Origin: Pseudomonadaceae bacterium | GTDB taxonomy: Bacteria > Pseudomonadota > Gammaproteobacteria > Pseudomonadales > Azotimanducaceae | Assembly: GCA_024743435.1 (NCBI GenBank) | Contig: JANSWO010000002.1 | Location: forward strand, 364,264-428,263 | Reading direction: 5' to 3' | DNA length: 64,000 nucleotides | Shown: in pieces, positions 35,247 to 49,309 of the stretch | Numbering within the stretch: the first letter of the stretch is position 1 | Layout: the number at the start of each line of letters is the position of its first letter | The notes under the pieces: model-generated | The model's database searches: none | What the model saw: only the letters and a program-made list of their open reading frames with translations | What the model was told of the DNA's origin: nothing | Position numbers and translations under genes: made by a program

Positions 35247-36317
35247 GTGCCTGACGTAACAGCCGGGGTCAGCCTCGATACCATTGCCGAGCTAATCAAC
35301 GCTCGACTTGTATTGCCTGCAAAGGCAACACAGACGCCTCTGACCAGCCTTGCACCGATAGACCGGGCAGGTCCTTCGGATCTCACCCACCTATCTTCGC
35401 CCGCATACCTTGCCCATCTGGATGGCACGCACGCTGGCGCCGTTATTCTTGCCGAGGACAACCTCGCGCGCTGCCCGGTCGCCGCACTCGTTTGCGATGA
35501 TCCCTACGTGGGTTACGCCCTTGCAAGCCGACTGTTTGCAACGCGATCCGCGCAAGCCCCCGGTATTCATCCGAGCGCGGTCGTAGATTCGTCGGCCAGC
35601 ATTGCTGAGGATGCCTCTATCGGAGCATTTGCCTGTATTGGTCCAGACGTGACTATCGGCTCTGGGGTCGAGATCCACAGCCATTGCAGCATCGGCGCAC
35701 GCTGCGTGCTGGCCGCTGGAGTGCGGCTGCACAGCGGCGTCCACATCTACGACGATGTCAGCATTGGCGAGCGCTCAGTGATTCATAGTGGCGCGGTGCT
35801 CGGAGCCGACGGCTTTGGCTTTGCACGCAGCCAGTCAGGCGAGCACATAGCGATCGAGCAGGTTGGCGGCGTGTCGATCGGCGCCGATGTCAGCGTGGGC
35901 GCCGGTTCCATGATTGACTGCGGTGCAATTGATGCAACCGTCGTCGAGGACGGAGTAAAGATCGATAACCTGGTTCAGATTGGCCACAACTGTCGAATCG
36001 GAGCACACACGGTATTGTGCGGCACCGTCGCAATCGCCGGCAGCTCGACGATTGGCCGATATTGCGTGCTGGCCGGGGGCTCCGGCGTCGGCGGCGACAA
36101 GCCGGTCACCCTGTGTGATGGCGTTGTCCTGACTGCGCGCACGGTTGCCAGCCGTTCTATCGCCAAGCCAGGGTTTTACGCCGGCGGTACGCTGTTCTCG
36201 GATGCTGGCCGTTGGAAGCGCAACGCCATTCGCTTTGACGACCTGGACGGGCTTGCACGACGGCTCAGCAAGCTCGAGAAGAAGCATCGAGAAAGCCCGA
36301 ACGAAGCGGGTGATTGA
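35247..36317 (+). CDS. lpxD: UDP-3-O-acylglucosamine N-acyltransferase LpxD
   Basis: 356 residues. It adds the second 3-hydroxyacyl chain in lipid A synthesis. The uridine-binding N-domain is followed by a left-handed beta-helix of hexapeptide repeats (for example SIAEDASIGAFACIGPDVTI) and the catalytic His in LVQIGHNCRIG. The C-terminal helix ends in RLSKLEKKHRE. The usual IDRGAL segment reads IDCGAI here, a mild departure. The start is GTG 35247 with GAGGGG at good distance. It begins the lpxD-fabZ-lpxA-lpxB run. Confidence 0.95.
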   Translation: MPDVTAGVSLDTIAELINARLVLPAKATQTPLTSLAPIDRAGPSDLTHLSSPAYLAHLDGTHAGAVILAEDNLARCPVAALVCDDPYVGYALASRLFATRSAQAPGIHPSAVVDSSASIAEDASIGAFACIGPDVTIGSGVEIHSHCSIGARCVLAAGVRLHSGVHIYDDVSIGERSVIHSGAVLGADGFGFARSQSGEHIAIEQVGGVSIGADVSVGAGSMIDCGAIDATVVEDGVKIDNLVQIGHNCRIGAHTVLCGTVAIAGSSTIGRYCVLAGGSGVGGDKPVTLCDGVVLTARTVASRSIAKPGFYAGGTLFSDAGRWKRNAIRFDDLDGLARRLSKLEKKHRESPNEAGD

Positions 36318-36495
36318 CGCCATTTAGCGATAACATGGCGACTCAAATGACAAGCAAATAACACTCGCTAAGGCGTTTGCGGCGGAGCCCCGGTTGAGTG
36401 TGCTCTGCGTCTGCCATGCGAGGGCATCGACAACACTTTTCGCATGGTTTTCGATGCGAGATTGGCCGAGACAGCTGGCGCTGACGCCACATCCT

Positions 36496-36540
36496 GGGGA
36501 GGGTAGAACAATTTCTAACGCAGTTGCGAACAAGGTGATG
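36496..36540 (+). promoter_or_regulatory. fabZ ribosome-binding region with two possible starts
   Basis: The only strong Shine-Dalgarno, GGGGAGGG (36496-36503), stands seven bases before an in-frame ATT at 36511 and 34 bases before the ATG at 36538. The ATG has only AAGGTG directly against it. ATT initiation would add nine residues (SNAVANKV region). ATT starts are rare, so the ATG is kept in the annotation. Confidence 0.4.
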
Positions 36541-36984
36541 GGTATCGACGGTCTCTTTGAGTACCTGCCGCATCGATTCCCGTTTCTGTTGGTGGACCGG
36601 ATCACTGAACTCGATCTCGAAGCCAAAACGGTCACCGGCTACAAGAACGTCACCTACAACGAGCCGTTCTTTACGGGCCATTTCCCAAACCTGCCAATCA
36701 TGCCTGGCGTCTTGATCACGGAGGCGATGGCGCAGGTGGGCGGTATCCTGGCCTTCAAGAGCCTCGACGAGAAGCCGGAGGATGGCGTTGTCTACTATCT
36801 GGCCGGTGTCGACAAGGCTCGCTTCAAACGCCCCGTCGGTCCTGGCGATCAACTCGTCATGAAGATGGAGTTAGTCCTGCGCAAACGCTCCCTCGTCAAG
36901 TTTCGGGGTGAGGCAAGCGTCGATGGTGAACTCGCCTGTAGCGCCGAGATCCTGTGTTCCCGCCAGGAGTTACAGATCACTTGA
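36538..36984 (+). CDS. fabZ: 3-hydroxyacyl-ACP dehydratase FabZ
   Basis: 148 residues from ATG 36538. A hot-dog fold dehydratase of fatty acid synthesis whose activity balances LpxA/LpxC use of 3-hydroxyacyl-ACP. It shows the catalytic His in [45 protein letters not shown] with the catalytic Glu, and [28 protein letters not shown] aligns with the usual N-terminus. A longer form from ATT 36511 is possible because of the position of the ribosome site. The stop overlaps the lpxA start in TTGA. Confidence 0.96.
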   Translation: MGIDGLFEYLPHRFPFLLVDRITELDLEAKTVTGYKNVTYNEPFFTGHFPNLPIMPGVLITEAMAQVGGILAFKSLDEKPEDGVVYYLAGVDKARFKRPVGPGDQLVMKMELVLRKRSLVKFRGEASVDGELACSAEILCSRQELQIT

Positions 36985-37760
36985 TAGATGCACGTTGCCA
37001 AATTGATCCCAGCGCGGTGATCGGCAACAACGTCGAGATTGGCCCCTGGACATTGATCGGTCCAGACGTCGAAATCGGCGATGACTGCTGGATTGCCCCT
37101 CACGTCATCATTCGCGGGCCCACGCGTATCGGTTCGGGAAATCGAATCTATCAATTCGCAACCGTTGGTGACGACACCCCAGCGACTGCCTACAACGGCG
37201 AGCCGACATGGCTCGTGGTCGGCGACAACAACATCATTCGCGAAGGCGTCACCATTCATCGCGGGATGGTGCAGGACGACAGTAAGACCGTCATCGGTTC
37301 TAACAACCTGCTGATGGCTTACGTTCATGTCGGCCACGACTGCGTGCTCGGTGACAACATTGTGTTATCCAACAATGCATCGTTGTCTGGTCACGTAACC
37401 GTGGGCGATTACGCCAACTTTGGCGGCTACTCCGGCGTTCCCCAATATCGAGCTATCGGTGCGTACACACACATCGCGGCGATGTCACTCGTTGTCAAAG
37501 ACGTGCCCGCTTATATGACGGTGAGTGGTCAGCCCGCTCGTGCTGTTGGCCTGAACAGTGAAGGAATGAAACGGCGGGGTTACAGCGCAGATGTCATGTC
37601 GGCACTGAAGCGAGCACACCGCACAGTGTATCGGCGCGGTCTGACCACCCAGGAAGCGCTAGCCGAGCTCGCGCAGGATGCCGCTGCGTACCCGGAAGTG
37701 GCTCTCTTCGCCGACAGCATAGCCAGCTCACGCTGGGGCATCGTTCGCCCCAAGTCCTGA
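36981..37760 (+). CDS. lpxA: UDP-N-acetylglucosamine acyltransferase LpxA
   Basis: 259 residues from TTG 36981, which overlaps the fabZ stop and has AGGAG 11 bases upstream. GTG 36954 would add nine residues that do not belong to the family. It performs the first step of lipid A synthesis. The beta-helix is clear ([17 protein letters not shown]), with catalytic His in [17 protein letters not shown] and the conserved [18 protein letters not shown] segment; the C-terminal helical region has [17 protein letters not shown]. It sits in the classic fabZ-lpxA-lpxB order. Confidence 0.96.
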   Translation: MIDARCQIDPSAVIGNNVEIGPWTLIGPDVEIGDDCWIAPHVIIRGPTRIGSGNRIYQFATVGDDTPATAYNGEPTWLVVGDNNIIREGVTIHRGMVQDDSKTVIGSNNLLMAYVHVGHDCVLGDNIVLSNNASLSGHVTVGDYANFGGYSGVPQYRAIGAYTHIAAMSLVVKDVPAYMTVSGQPARAVGLNSEGMKRRGYSADVMSALKRAHRTVYRRGLTTQEALAELAQDAAAYPEVALFADSIASSRWGIVRPKS

Positions 37761-37785
37761 TGGCTCGCACCGGGGGCCGTGGACG

Positions 37786-38934
37786 ATGACGCTGAGAGTA
37801 GGTTTGCTCGCTGGTGAGGCATCGGGCGACCTGCTCGGCGCGTCTCTGATGGCCGGCATCAAAGCACAGCGTAGCGACGTCGAATTTGTCGGCGTTGGCG
37901 GGCCGGCGATGCTTGCACAGGGCCTGGACAGCCTGGCGCCCATCAGTGAGTTTGAAGTAAACGGCTTCGTTGAGCCGCTCAAGCGCCTGCCACGATTGCT
38001 GGCGTTGCTGCGGCGCCTGACCGATGAGCTCGCTGAGCAGGCTGATGTCTTCATAGGCATCGATTTCAATGTTTTTAACCTGCTGCTTGAGAAGCGGTTG
38101 AAAGGGCGCGGTCTTACAACGCTTCACTATGTCAGTCCGTCGGTGTACGCGTGGCGTCGTGGTCGAGTAAAAACGGTGGGACGTGCCTGTCACCGGGTTC
38201 TGACGCTGTATCCCTTTGAGCCTGCCTTTTACGCAACCGCCGGCGTGGATGCCCGATTTGTCGGCCACCCAATGGCTGATGAGATCGGCCCTGATCAAGC
38301 CACCGCACAGGCCAAAAACGGAGCTCGCCAACGGCTTTCCATCGCCGCCGATAGCCAGGTGCTAGCAGTACTGCCCGGTAGCCGCCGTTCCGAGATCGCT
38401 CTGATGATGCCAGCGTTCGCTGAAGCCGCTGCACGATTGAAGTCACAGCGGCCAGGCCTGCGAGTTGTCTTCGCCAGCACCAGTGACAGTCATAGGGCTC
38501 TGGTGGCGGATGCCGTCCGCCAATTCGCACCCTCGCTCGAAGCCGATATGACAATCGACGTGGGCAGCGCGCGTGTCGTACTGACCGCCTGTGATCTTGC
38601 ATTGGTCAAGTCAGGCACGGCAACGCTCGAGGCGATGCTTCTGGGTAAGCCGATGGTGGTCAGCTACCGTCTGGGGAGCGTATCCGCGTTCCTTGTCCGC
38701 CCGTTCATTCGTAGCGAGTTCTTCGCGCTACCGAATATCCTCGCCGGTCGCGCGCTCGTGCCCGAACTCATACAGGCCGACGCGACGGCGGATAAACTGA
38801 CTGCTGCTTTGCTCCAGGTCGAGGAGCAATGGCAGTCCGACGACCATTGTGCTCGACGTTTCGCCGAACTGGCGCAACAGCTCCGGCGCAACGCGGGAGC
38901 ACAGGCTGCGGCGGCGGTACTGGAACTTGTCTAA
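37786..38934 (+). CDS. lpxB: Lipid-A-disaccharide synthase LpxB
   Basis: 382 residues. A GT19 glycosyltransferase that joins UDP-2,3-diacylglucosamine and lipid X at the inner membrane face. Motifs: [17 protein letters not shown], the membrane-facing [51 protein letters not shown], and the nucleotide-sugar site [22 protein letters not shown]. The ATG at 37786 lies 25 bases after lpxA. It shares the family's usual length. Confidence 0.96.
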   Translation: MTLRVGLLAGEASGDLLGASLMAGIKAQRSDVEFVGVGGPAMLAQGLDSLAPISEFEVNGFVEPLKRLPRLLALLRRLTDELAEQADVFIGIDFNVFNLLLEKRLKGRGLTTLHYVSPSVYAWRRGRVKTVGRACHRVLTLYPFEPAFYATAGVDARFVGHPMADEIGPDQATAQAKNGARQRLSIAADSQVLAVLPGSRRSEIALMMPAFAEAAARLKSQRPGLRVVFASTSDSHRALVADAVRQFAPSLEADMTIDVGSARVVLTACDLALVKSGTATLEAMLLGKPMVVSYRLGSVSAFLVRPFIRSEFFALPNILAGRALVPELIQADATADKLTAALLQVEEQWQSDDHCARRFAELAQQLRRNAGAQAAAAVLELV

Positions 38935-38947
38935 GAGGCCGCGCTCC

Positions 38948-39544
38948 ATGCAACCCTGCGAACCGTCTCGTCTTGCCTGGACCAGGGTAACGCTAGGCGT
39001 TGATGAGGTGGGCCGAGGCCCGCTCGCCGGCCCGGTGGTGGCGGCAGCGGTTTGTCTTGATCCCGATAACCCGGTTGAGGGTCTGCGCGACTCCAAAAAG
39101 CTCTCTACAAAGCGTCGGATCGAATTGGACCTGCTCATTCGAGAGCGTGCGGTGTGCTGGCATATTGCCAGCGCCAGCGCCGAAGAGGTCGATGAGCTGA
39201 ATATCCTTCAGGCCACTCATCTCGCCATGCAACGGGCGGTCGCTGGTGTGGCGCAGCATGCGCGCGAGATAGTCGTGGATGGCAATCGGCTGCCTGAACT
39301 GCCGTTGCCCGCGCGTGCAATCATCGGCGGCGATGATCGCGTTGCACCCATCAGCGCCGCATCAATTCTCGCTAAGCAATACCGAGATCAACTCATGATC
39401 GAGCTTGCCCAAGAGTATCCGCAATATGGCTTTGACCGGCACAAGGGTTACGGCACTCGCCAGCATCTGGCTGCGCTAGCCGCCCATGGGCCGTGCCCGT
39501 GGCATCGCCAGAGTTTCGCGCCGGTCCGGGCTGCAAGGCGGTAG
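38948..39544 (+). CDS. rnhB: Ribonuclease HII
   Basis: 198 residues from ATG 38948, 14 bases after lpxB. A longer frame that reaches into lpxB is rejected because the extra residues are not family-like. It removes ribonucleotides from DNA and RNA-DNA hybrids. The active site is visible as [19 protein letters not shown] (Asp-Glu), [20 protein letters not shown] and [16 protein letters not shown]; the C-terminal [21 protein letters not shown] is standard. It follows lpxB and precedes dnaE, as in most gammaproteobacteria. Confidence 0.96.
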   Translation: MQPCEPSRLAWTRVTLGVDEVGRGPLAGPVVAAAVCLDPDNPVEGLRDSKKLSTKRRIELDLLIRERAVCWHIASASAEEVDELNILQATHLAMQRAVAGVAQHAREIVVDGNRLPELPLPARAIIGGDDRVAPISAASILAKQYRDQLMIELAQEYPQYGFDRHKGYGTRQHLAALAAHGPCPWHRQSFAPVRAARR

Positions 39545-39730
39545 CTTGAGCGTGCAGTTCAGGCGATTTGGCCTCGAAACATTCTCGCGCGTGCGCACCT
39601 TGCCTCGAACAGACGCTACTATGGGCTGCCTGGCCAATGTGACTGCTACCGGTTGTTGCCAGGCTACTGGCGCTGGGCCTGGCCTCATCGCCGTTTGCCA
39701 ACGTGAGTTCTTTCGAGGTCGACGCCCCAG

Positions 39731-42700
39731 ATGAATGAGTCTGACTCCGCATGCGCTTTCCCACATCTGCGTGTGCACAGCGAGTTTTCCATTGCTCAGG
39801 GTATGTTGCGGCTTCCTGAACTCGTTGCCCATTGCGCCGATCGCGGTATACCGGCTGTGGCCGTCGCTGATCGGGCTAACCTATTTGGTCTAATCAAGTT
39901 CTACCGCAATGCGCTGGGTCGCCAGATCAAGCCATTGATCGCGGCCGAACTCGTTGTGCAGGAAGAGTCTGGACGCTCAGATATCGTTGCCATCGCGATG
40001 TCAGACAACGGTTACTCTAGTCTGGTGCGCCTTATCTCGCTCGCACATCAGGAAAATCGCCGGGGCGTGCTCCAACGCGCTGAGTTCTTCGCGGACTGCG
40101 ACGACCTTCTGGTTCTGTCCGGTGCACGCCATAGTGAGATCGCTCTGCATATCGCCAACGGCGATACCGAGGCGGCTCGCAACGAAGCGAGTTTATGGCA
40201 AACACAACTACCGGATCGCTTCTACCTCGAACTACAACGCGTCGGCCAGCCAGGTGAAGAAACGTACATCGCTGGCGCTGTTTCGCTGGCTCGCGATTTG
40301 GGCTTACCGCTGGTGGCCACTAACGCGGTTTGCTTTCTCGATGCGGATGACTTCGAAGCCCATGAGACCCGTGTCTGTATTCACGACTCTCGAGTACTGG
40401 ACGATGCAAAGCGCGAACGCAAACACACGGCGGCCCAGTATCTGAAAAGCGCGGCCGAAATGGCCGAGCTGTTCCGCGATATTCCCAGCGCCATCGACAA
40501 CGCCATCGAGATCGCCCGGCGTTGCAACGCCAGTCTTTCGCTTGGCACCTACTACCTGCCCAACTACCCAATTCCCGAGGGCATGACGCTGGAGCAATTT
40601 CTGGAGCTGACATCAGCCCAGGGTCTGAGCAAGCGGATCGGCGTGGCTGTTGACGATCTGCGCCATGAAGCCGCGGAGTATTTTGACCGCCTGCAATTTG
40701 AGCTGGGCGTGATCAACCAGATGGGCTTTCCGGGCTATTTCCTGATCGTGATGGAGTTTATTGCCTGGGCGAAGGAGAACGAGATTCCGGTTGGGCCGGG
40801 TAGGGGATCTGGTGCTGGCTCGTTGGTGGCCTATGCACTGGGCATCACCGATCTCGACCCGTTGGAATACGACTTGCTGTTTGAGCGGTTTCTCAACCCC
40901 GAGCGCGTTTCCATGCCCGACTTCGACGTCGATTTCTGTATGGAAGGGCGTGACAAAGTCATCGCCCACGTTGCCGAACGTTACGGCGAGGACGCGGTAT
41001 CCCAGATCATTACCTTCGGCACCATGGCGGCAAAGGCGGTTGTGCGCGACGTCGCGAGGGTGCAAGGCAAGGCCTACGGTTTGGCAGATCGGCTGTCAAA
41101 GCTCATTCCGTTTGAGGTGGGAATGACGCTCAGCAAAGCTGTCGAGGAGAGCAGCGAACTCGTTGAGTTCATCGAGTCGAGCGAAGAAGTTAGCGAAATC
41201 ATGGACATGGCATACAAACTTGAGGGTTTGGTGAGGAATGTCGGTAAACACGCCGGCGGCGTTGTCATCGCGCCAAGCCAGCTGACAGATTTCGTGCCGC
41301 TCTACGTCGATGAGGGTAGCGGCTCACTCGTCAGTCAGTTCGACAAAGACGATGTTGAGAGTGCCGGCCTCGTCAAATTCGACTTCCTGGGCCTGAAGAC
41401 ACTCACCATCATTGATTGGGCCGTACGAGCGATTAACGCAAGGCCAGAGCATCAGGAAGATCCGGTCACCGTGGAGTCGATCCCACTGGATGATCCCGGC
41501 ACGTTTGCCTTGCTCAAACGGGCCGAGACAACCGCGGTGTTCCAGCTCGAATCGCGTGGCATGAAAGACCTGATTCGTCGCCTCGCGCCGGATCACATCA
41601 ACGACATCATCGCAGCGGTGGCACTGTTTCGACCCGGCCCCCTGCAGTCAGGCGCCGTGGATGACTACATCAACCGAAAACACGGTCGCGAGGCGATCAA
41701 CTACCCCCATCCTGAACTGGAAGAGATCCTTAAAGAAACCTACGGGGTCATGCTCTATCAGGAGCAGGTGATGCAGATCGCGCAGGTACTCGCCGGCTTC
41801 TCCCTGGGCCAGGCCGATTTGCTACGGCGGGCAATGGGCAAGAAGAAAGCCGAGGAGATGGCGAAGGTTCGCAGCCAGTTCGAGGAGGGCGCAACAGCCC
41901 ATGGAGTTGATGCCTCGATCATCGAATCCATCTTCGAAGACATGGCGAAGTTTGCGGCCTACGCGTTCAACAAATCACACTCGGCGACCTACGCCGTCGT
42001 GTCCTTTCAAACCGCCTGGCTCAAGTGCCATTACCCGGCGGAGTTTCTCGCCGCAACGCTGTCGGCGGACATGCAGAGCACGGACAAGATCGTCATTCTC
42101 GTCGAAGAGGCTCGCCGAATGGGCGTTCCCATCCGCCCGCCCAGTGTCAACCACAGTTTGTTTCGTTTCGCAGCCAGGGGCGATCATGTCCTGTACGGAC
42201 TGGGCGCCATCAAGGGCGTCGGCGAAGGGCCGGTGCAGGCGATTGTCGAGGCTCGCGAGGGTGGCCCGTTTCAATCGTTGCTGGATTTTTGCTCGCGCGT
42301 CGACGCCAGGCGGGTCAACAAGCGCTGCTTTGAGGCCCTCATTCGCAGTGGCGCGATGGATGAACTGGTCGGGCACGGCACAGAAGTCGATCCTGATCAG
42401 TGCCGAGCGGATCTCATGGCGAACCTTTCGGATGCGCTGCGCAGCGCAGCCCAGGCCGCTCGCGATCAGGAAATCGGCATGCAGGATCTGTTTGGTAGCG
42501 CCGAGGGAGCGAGCACCATCGGTGACAGCGTTACGGCTATTCGAGCACTGCCGCTATCGCGCCGGGAACGTCTCGAAGGGGAGCGTGACACGCTGGGCTT
42601 GTACCTCACGGGCCATCCGATCCAGGACTACGAAGACGAAGTGGCGGCGTTCGTCAGTCGCAGGATCAACGATCTGTCGCCGGGCAAGGGCACGAGCCGC

Positions 42701-43228
42701 GTGGCTGGATTGATTACCTCCCTGCGAACCGTCAAGACTCGGCGCGGCATGATGGCGATCGTAACCCTCGACGATCGTACGGCACGGATTGAGGCCTCAC
42801 TGTATGCCGAAGCCTATGACACGCACCGCGAGAAACTGGCGCGTGATGCGCTCGTTGTGATCGAGGGTGAGCTTGCCATGGATGAGTTTTCGGGCGAGCT
42901 GCGCCTGCGCGGCGACAACGTGCTCAGCTTGCGACAAATGCGGGCAAGACACGCCAACGCCCTGGAACTGCGCCTGTGCAATCGCAGCGTACCGGTCGAT
43001 TTCTCGCTCAAACTGCATCGCGCGCTCAAACCCTATCGCGGGCCGGGCCGGGACTGTCGGGTCTCTGTGCGCTACAACAATGGCGATGGTGAAGGCTGTG
43101 TGTTGCTGGGCGAAGAATGGCGGGTGCCGGGTGAGGACGAAGTGATGCACGCACTGCGCCGGGAATTCGAACAATCGGGTATCTCCTTCGTCTACCGGCG
43201 CGGTGCAGCTGCAAGTTCCGCTCACTGA
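39731..43228 (+). CDS. dnaE: DNA polymerase III alpha subunit
   Basis: 1165 residues, the size of the E. coli replicative polymerase. The N-terminal PHP domain starts FPHLRVHSEFSIAQGMLRL. The palm has GPGRGSGAGSLVAYALGITD and the catalytic aspartates in MPDFDVDFCMEGRD. Fingers follow with KFAAYAFNKSHSATYAVVSF, then a helix-hairpin-helix region, an OB-fold (SRVAGLITSLRTVKTRRGMM) and the C-terminal domain. The ATG at 39731 follows 186 noncoding bases after rnhB. accA, usually next, is absent and tilS follows at 11 bases. Confidence 0.97.
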   Translation: MNESDSACAFPHLRVHSEFSIAQGMLRLPELVAHCADRGIPAVAVADRANLFGLIKFYRNALGRQIKPLIAAELVVQEESGRSDIVAIAMSDNGYSSLVRLISLAHQENRRGVLQRAEFFADCDDLLVLSGARHSEIALHIANGDTEAARNEASLWQTQLPDRFYLELQRVGQPGEETYIAGAVSLARDLGLPLVATNAVCFLDADDFEAHETRVCIHDSRVLDDAKRERKHTAAQYLKSAAEMAELFRDIPSAIDNAIEIARRCNASLSLGTYYLPNYPIPEGMTLEQFLELTSAQGLSKRIGVAVDDLRHEAAEYFDRLQFELGVINQMGFPGYFLIVMEFIAWAKENEIPVGPGRGSGAGSLVAYALGITDLDPLEYDLLFERFLNPERVSMPDFDVDFCMEGRDKVIAHVAERYGEDAVSQIITFGTMAAKAVVRDVARVQGKAYGLADRLSKLIPFEVGMTLSKAVEESSELVEFIESSEEVSEIMDMAYKLEGLVRNVGKHAGGVVIAPSQLTDFVPLYVDEGSGSLVSQFDKDDVESAGLVKFDFLGLKTLTIIDWAVRAINARPEHQEDPVTVESIPLDDPGTFALLKRAETTAVFQLESRGMKDLIRRLAPDHINDIIAAVALFRPGPLQSGAVDDYINRKHGREAINYPHPELEEILKETYGVMLYQEQVMQIAQVLAGFSLGQADLLRRAMGKKKAEEMAKVRSQFEEGATAHGVDASIIESIFEDMAKFAAYAFNKSHSATYAVVSFQTAWLKCHYPAEFLAATLSADMQSTDKIVILVEEARRMGVPIRPPSVNHSLFRFAARGDHVLYGLGAIKGVGEGPVQAIVEAREGGPFQSLLDFCSRVDARRVNKRCFEALIRSGAMDELVGHGTEVDPDQCRADLMANLSDALRSAAQAARDQEIGMQDLFGSAEGASTIGDSVTAIRALPLSRRERLEGERDTLGLYLTGHPIQDYEDEVAAFVSRRINDLSPGKGTSRVAGLITSLRTVKTRRGMMAIVTLDDRTARIEASLYAEAYDTHREKLARDALVVIEGELAMDEFSGELRLRGDNVLSLRQMRARHANALELRLCNRSVPVDFSLKLHRALKPYRGPGRDCRVSVRYNNGDGEGCVLLGEEWRVPGEDEVMHALRREFEQSGISFVYRRGAAASSAH

Positions 43229-43239
43229 GGTGAGAGCGC

Positions 43240-44682
43240 TTGAAGACTCCGGCTAAATCGACACCAACCCTGCCCGGCAGGCGCGTCGAGCTGGTTGCCG
43301 CACTCATCGATGGCGTGCGTCAGCTTATCCGTACACACCCGGCGCTCGACTGCTTCGATGAGACGAGCGCACTGCCCAGACACGGCTGGCGGGTCCTGAT
43401 TGGCGTCAGCGGCGGCGCCGACTCGCTTGCACTCATGCTGGCGGCCAAAGACGCCTTCGGTGCCGCGGCAGTACAGGCACTACACGTCGATCACGGTTTG
43501 CAGGCAAACAGCCAGGCGAGTGCCGATAGGGTCGCCGCGATCTGTGCCCGCCACGGCATAGAGTGTCTCCTATTCAAGGTGGACGTTTCGCGTACTGGCA
43601 ATCTAGAGCAGGCCGCTCGCGATGCCCGATATCGGGTATTCAGTGACGCTATGGGAGAGTCGGCAAGCATTTTACTACTCGCTCATCATGCACAGGATGC
43701 CGCGGAAACAGTCCTGATGCGGCTGTTGCGAGGTCGCAGCGCAGTGGGTGTGCCTGCTGTTCGACGCCTGGCTGAGGGCTGGTTGGTCAGGCCCTTGCTT
43801 GGTGTCGACCAGCAGTTACTGATCGATGCGCTGGCCGAGGCAGGTGAGGAGCCGATCGAGGATCCGAGCAACAACGATGAGCGCTTCGATCGAAACTGGT
43901 TGCGACGCTCCATTTTACCGACTCTGCGACAGCGGCTGCCGCAACTCGACGGCATCCTGCGCGAGCAGGGCGCTCGCTACCGAGCAGCTCAAGAGCTGCT
44001 GGCCATGCTCATGAGTGAGCGCGCTCACAAGGCAACACAGGCGCTGGCTCTGCCACCGGTGGCCGCCGCTACCGTGCTGCCGCTTGCGAGTCTTGAGTTG
44101 GCCGGTATTCATGAGGCCAGCGCTGTGCGCGCCTGGCTACATAGCGTTGAGATTCATGAATTCTCAGAGCGACAGCTCCAGGAGCTGTGTCGTCAGGCGA
44201 GTGCTGGCGCGAGCGTTGGTGGTCTCGACGGTCAGGACGTGATTCTGCGGTTATGGCGCACGCGGCTGTATCTGGAGCCGAAGCCGTGCCAGTTCATCGA
44301 TGTGCAGGCGCTGTGGTCGCCTCAACCATTGCCAAGCACAACAAACGAGCTGGTTTTTGAGCACGGCGCCCTGAGCTGGATTCGAGCGCCGGCTGGTCCT
44401 GATCCCGAGACCCAGGGAGACGCTATTCAAGGCTTTCAGGCGATGCCGGCCGGCGCCTATTCGGGCCGCGTCAGGTTGCCGGGCCGCAGCGGCAGCCGGG
44501 CGTTGGGCGAGGTATTGGCAGAGGCCAATGTGCCTCCCTGGCGCAGGGCTGGCTATCCCTTGATCCTGCACGACGGCGAGCTGGTTGAGATCGCCGGCAT
44601 TAGCGAGGCATGCCCTGCCGATGCGCGCGCTGCAAGCGTCAAATTTCACTCAATGTGGCGGCCGTTCGTTGTCGGTGGGTGA
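43240..44682 (+). CDS. tilS: tRNA(Ile)-lysidine synthetase TilS
   Basis: 480 residues. It converts the wobble C34 of the minor tRNA-Ile (CAU) to lysidine. The PP-loop is GVSGGADSLAL; LHVDHGLQANSQASA, LLLAHHAQDAAETVLMRL and RPLL with NDERFDRNWLRRSILP are diagnostic; a TilS substrate-binding and C-terminal domain follow. The start is TTG 43240 with GAGGTGAGAG well placed, and no ATG upstream of the PP-loop is available. It sits directly after dnaE, without the usual accA in between. Confidence 0.94.
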   Translation: MKTPAKSTPTLPGRRVELVAALIDGVRQLIRTHPALDCFDETSALPRHGWRVLIGVSGGADSLALMLAAKDAFGAAAVQALHVDHGLQANSQASADRVAAICARHGIECLLFKVDVSRTGNLEQAARDARYRVFSDAMGESASILLLAHHAQDAAETVLMRLLRGRSAVGVPAVRRLAEGWLVRPLLGVDQQLLIDALAEAGEEPIEDPSNNDERFDRNWLRRSILPTLRQRLPQLDGILREQGARYRAAQELLAMLMSERAHKATQALALPPVAAATVLPLASLELAGIHEASAVRAWLHSVEIHEFSERQLQELCRQASAGASVGGLDGQDVILRLWRTRLYLEPKPCQFIDVQALWSPQPLPSTTNELVFEHGALSWIRAPAGPDPETQGDAIQGFQAMPAGAYSGRVRLPGRSGSRALGEVLAEANVPPWRRAGYPLILHDGELVEIAGISEACPADARAASVKFHSMWRPFVVGG

Positions 44683-47583
<2,901 letters not shown>

Positions 47584-47712
47584 GCCATGGTTCGGCCTGT
47601 CAGTCGGGGTTGCAGCCTGTGAGGCGCCGAGACAGCCTCACGATCGCAGTGCCGAGAAGCAATAGATATCGCGCCACTCAAGTGGCGTAGAAATGTGTAC
47701 AAAGACGGCTAG

Positions 47713-49023
<1,311 letters not shown>

Positions 49024-49033
49024 GCTGCCGTAC

Positions 49034-49309
49034 GTGCGCTGGCTGATAGCACTGCTGATTCTGGCGCTTCTGGGGAGTCTGCAGCGCGCCTGGCTGAGCG
49101 ATGAGGTGGGCTACACAGCGCTCGCCGGGCAACGCGCCTACCTGCAACAGCAACAGAACGCCAATCGCGAGCTGGCAGAAGACAATGCCGTTCTATTGCA
49201 GGAAGTGCGCGCGCTGCGTACCGACCTGTCCATTGTCGAGGCTCGCGCTCGAGAGGAACTCGGCATGATCAAGGACGGAGAAACGTTCTACTTCGTCGAT
49301 GAGCAATAG
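49034..49309 (+). CDS. ftsB: Cell division protein FtsB
   Basis: 91 residues from GTG 49034, matching the usual size. One N-terminal membrane helix (RWLIALLILALLGSLQ) and then a periplasmic coiled-coil with regular hydrophobic spacing (LQQQQNANRELAEDNAVLLQ), ending in EARAREELGMIKDGETFYFV, the DivIC/FtsB signature. It bridges FtsL and FtsQ in the divisome. Location directly after eno is classic. It is normally followed by ispD and ispF; here truD begins within its last codons. Confidence 0.92.
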   Translation: MRWLIALLILALLGSLQRAWLSDEVGYTALAGQRAYLQQQQNANRELAEDNAVLLQEVRALRTDLSIVEARAREELGMIKDGETFYFVDEQ

